Assembly (NCBI RefSeq): GCF_002906575.1
Contig: NZ_CP026313.1
Coordinates: forward strand, 1-64,000
DNA: 64,000 nucleotides
Direction: 5' to 3'
Source of the DNA: Salinigranum rubrum
Lineage (GTDB): Archaea > Halobacteriota > Halobacteria > Halobacteriales > Haloferacaceae
A program made the translations under genes and the position numbers. Below, in pieces: positions 62,438 to 64,000 of the stretch. The notes beneath the pieces were generated by a model that saw only the letters and a list, made by a program, of their open reading frames with translations, was not told the origin of the DNA and did not search any database. Positions within the stretch are counted from its first letter, which is position 1. Each line of letters opens with the position of its first letter.

Positions 62438-64000
62438 TCATTCGTTGAGTTCCTCTTTGAGATTTTTGAAGCCTCGAACGGTGCTCAGGCCGTCAGCATC
62501 GAGTTCGTCGACGGCATCTCTGATGTTCGCGAACGACCGCGCCGACCGCCCACTGACACGCTCGTCGATCCTGTCGGCGTCTGCCAGCGCGTCAAGCACG
62601 TCGATAGCCGTCTCCCGAGTGTTGAATGCCCAGACTGCGTCACCGTCCACGGCGCTGAGCTTGTCGTAATCCTTGACCGGAGCGTGCCGATTGTTACTCG
62701 CAAGTTCTGCTTCACCAGCCCAGACGAGGTCGCCCTCATCGTCGAACCCAGCCACATCCAGCACCGTTCCATCGTCGTACTCGTAGTACGGCTCGACGCG
62801 AACAACGTCGTCCTGCTGCTGGATCCACAACTCAAGGAGCCGGATGCCAACCTTGTGCGGGGTTTTCTCGCCGAGGTCACCCTTGCCGGGGCCGGTGTGA
62901 AGTTCTCTACCGAGGAGGTCTCGCCCGGCCGGGAGAACGGTATAGGACTTGCGCCCCGCTGCAGATCCCTCTTCCAGTAGGTCCTGGTCTGTGAGCCGCT
63001 CCACATGGAGGTCGTCGTAGTCGTTCCGCAGCTGGCGCATACTTTTCAAGAGCGTGTACTCGTCGTCCTCTCTGTTCATCACGTCGAGGACCCGACCCAG
63101 GAATCGGACATCGTCGCGACTGAGCCCGCGTTCTCGAAGCTCGTCATCGGGAACGGGCACGCCGCTGTCCTGAACGGGTGTTGATCCGTTCGCCGGTTGC
63201 TCTGGCTGGTCGCCAGCTGGGTCCTCGTCGCTATCAATGGGTTCCCCGAACAACGAACTGACCTCCCCGTGGTCGCCATCGGACTCGTTGTCCGTCTCGG
63301 GTTGGGTGGTCGACGCCGACCCGTCCTCGGTCGTCGCGTGGCTGATGAACGCAGATTGGGTCGGGTCGCTCCCCGTATCTTCATCTTCCGACGAGACCAC
63401 CGTGCCGGCTCCTGAACTTCCCCAGCCAGTCTCCTCCGGAGCAGGGCTCGATTCAGCCGTCGTTGTCAGTCCGTGCTGGGCCGCTGTGCGCTCGACCATC
63501 CGTGGCCGGGTCACGGACTCGAAATGGTCTACCTGCGGCTCTGTGAGCGGCTGGTCGCTTTCTGGATGCCCCGGTGCAATCGGGAGCGGCTTGAGCGAAA
63601 ACGGCGGCGGCCCAGTCTCCCCGAACGACGGGCTCGGGAGCTGGGCGATCCACTCGCCGCTCGGAAGCGTGTTGATCCGGTTGCGGAGTTCGGTCGGGCT
63701 GAGGTCCTCGTGGGCGAGCGACTCCGCGAGATCGCGTTCAATCGAGATGTTGCCGATGAGCTTCGTCTTGATATTGTTCAGCACCTCGTCGTAGGCGCGT
63801 TCGTTCCGATTCCGCACCTGCCCGGGGAACTGCATCACGAGCCCCATACTCAGGCCGAACGACCGGCCCTGCGGCAGTAGCTGCTCGGAGACGAGCTTCG
63901 TCGACGCGACCGGCGCCGCCTCCTCGATGATGAGGTTGGTGAGCTTCTCGTAATCCGTCTGACCGTCGCGTCGGCGTACCTGGACGGCGTCCCAGAGGTT
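62438..64000 (-). CDS. HerA/VirB4-like conjugation ATPase, C-terminal part (partial)
   Basis: The frame is open to the right edge (521 codons) and ends at 62438. In the part nearest the edge, YEKLTNLIIEEAAPVAS looks like the Walker B of a HerA/TraG/VirB4-type ATPase; ..LLPQGRSFGLSMGLVMQFPG follows. A disordered, acidic linker (about 63600-63150) joins it to a C-terminal winged-helix/PD-(D/E)XK-like domain (LLKSMRQLRNDYDDLHVERL, DVVRVEPYYEYDDGTVLDVA, LVWAGEAELASNNRHAPVKD). Such proteins drive plasmid transfer or DNA translocation. The missing N-terminus would decide the subfamily. Confidence 0.7.
   Translation of the reverse strand, partial: NLWDAVQVRRRDGQTDYEKLTNLIIEEAAPVASTKLVSEQLLPQGRSFGLSMGLVMQFPGQVRNRNERAYDEVLNNIKTKLIGNISIERDLAESLAHEDLSPTELRNRINTLPSGEWIAQLPSPSFGETGPPPFSLKPLPIAPGHPESDQPLTEPQVDHFESVTRPRMVERTAAQHGLTTTAESSPAPEETGWGSSGAGTVVSSEDEDTGSDPTQSAFISHATTEDGSASTTQPETDNESDGDHGEVSSLFGEPIDSDEDPAGDQPEQPANGSTPVQDSGVPVPDDELRERGLSRDDVRFLGRVLDVMNREDDEYTLLKSMRQLRNDYDDLHVERLTDQDLLEEGSAAGRKSYTVLPAGRDLLGRELHTGPGKGDLGEKTPHKVGIRLLELWIQQQDDVVRVEPYYEYDDGTVLDVAGFDDEGDLVWAGEAELASNNRHAPVKDYDKLSAVDGDAVWAFNTRETAIDVLDALADADRIDERVSGRSARSFANIRDAVDELDADGLSTVRGFKNLKEELNE

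Overview
The window is a stretch of haloarchaeal accessory DNA, most likely part of a large plasmid or megaplasmid. The evidence is very acidic proteins, G/C-ending codons, leaderless promoters with TATA-like boxes, Orc1/Cdc6 with origin repeats, a plasmid TFB, archaeal-type primase subunits and several haloarchaea-only domain families. No rRNA, tRNA or CRISPR array was seen. I cannot assign a genus.

Layout. 0-7.4 kb: a gene end, two related IS630-type elements (444-1564 decayed; 4121-5172 better preserved), an SMC/Rad50-like coiled-coil ATPase, a broken integrase whose stop codon is the IS target, and an intact tyrosine recombinase. 7.4-12 kb: an HTH-PIN toxin-antitoxin pair with a palindromic operator, a ParA partition operon with a centromere-like repeat field, and wreckage of an HTH/nucleotidyltransferase pair fused to a piece of family B DNA polymerase. 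11.9-14.3 kb: a replication origin, with orc1/cdc6 flanked by about ten copies of a CGCACACGGGG box. 14.3-19.2 kb: small regulators, a SWIM zinc-finger protein and an ArdC-like antirestriction metalloprotease. 19.3-25.8 kb: an McrBC-like restriction operon extended by a tandem GIY-YIG protein and a PD-(D/E)XK nuclease.

25.9-37 kb: a long run of small, mostly minus-strand haloarchaeal orphan genes (DUF6166-like, DUF6735-like, zinc ribbons and others) ending in a plasmid TFB. Most are preceded by the same GC hairpin next to a GTTTTTC tract on the coding strand, and several gaps hold a TTAACCAACA/TGTTGGTTAA inverted repeat. 37-44 kb: an integrase relic, a dGTPase-like HD protein, an HNH relic, a CoiA-like nuclease, and an OB-fold (RPA-like) gene with a 19-bp perfect inverted repeat upstream.

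44-57.1 kb: the most striking part. A divergent AAA+ ATPase gene (frameshifted) faces a GC-rich, co-directional set: NgAgo-like long Argonaute with an N-terminal OB fold, a giant RecB/Cas4-like nuclease fused to a Dna2-like SF1 helicase, Mre11 and Rad50. This looks like a self-contained guide-directed DNA-cleavage and end-processing module, probably for defence against invading DNA. The Argonaute frame is broken by one base at a C run in the linker between the OB fold and the Argonaute core.

57-64 kb: a gene apparently truncated at the edge of the Argonaute block, another hairpin-preceded small gene, a region with inverted repeats, a PriL-like/PriS-like primase pair, a TnpB gene with an altered RuvC-II site, and the C-terminal part of a HerA/VirB4-type conjugation ATPase running off the end. 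Replication (Orc1, primase), partition (ParA), probable transfer (VirB4-like ATPase) and several defence modules thus share one mobile backbone.
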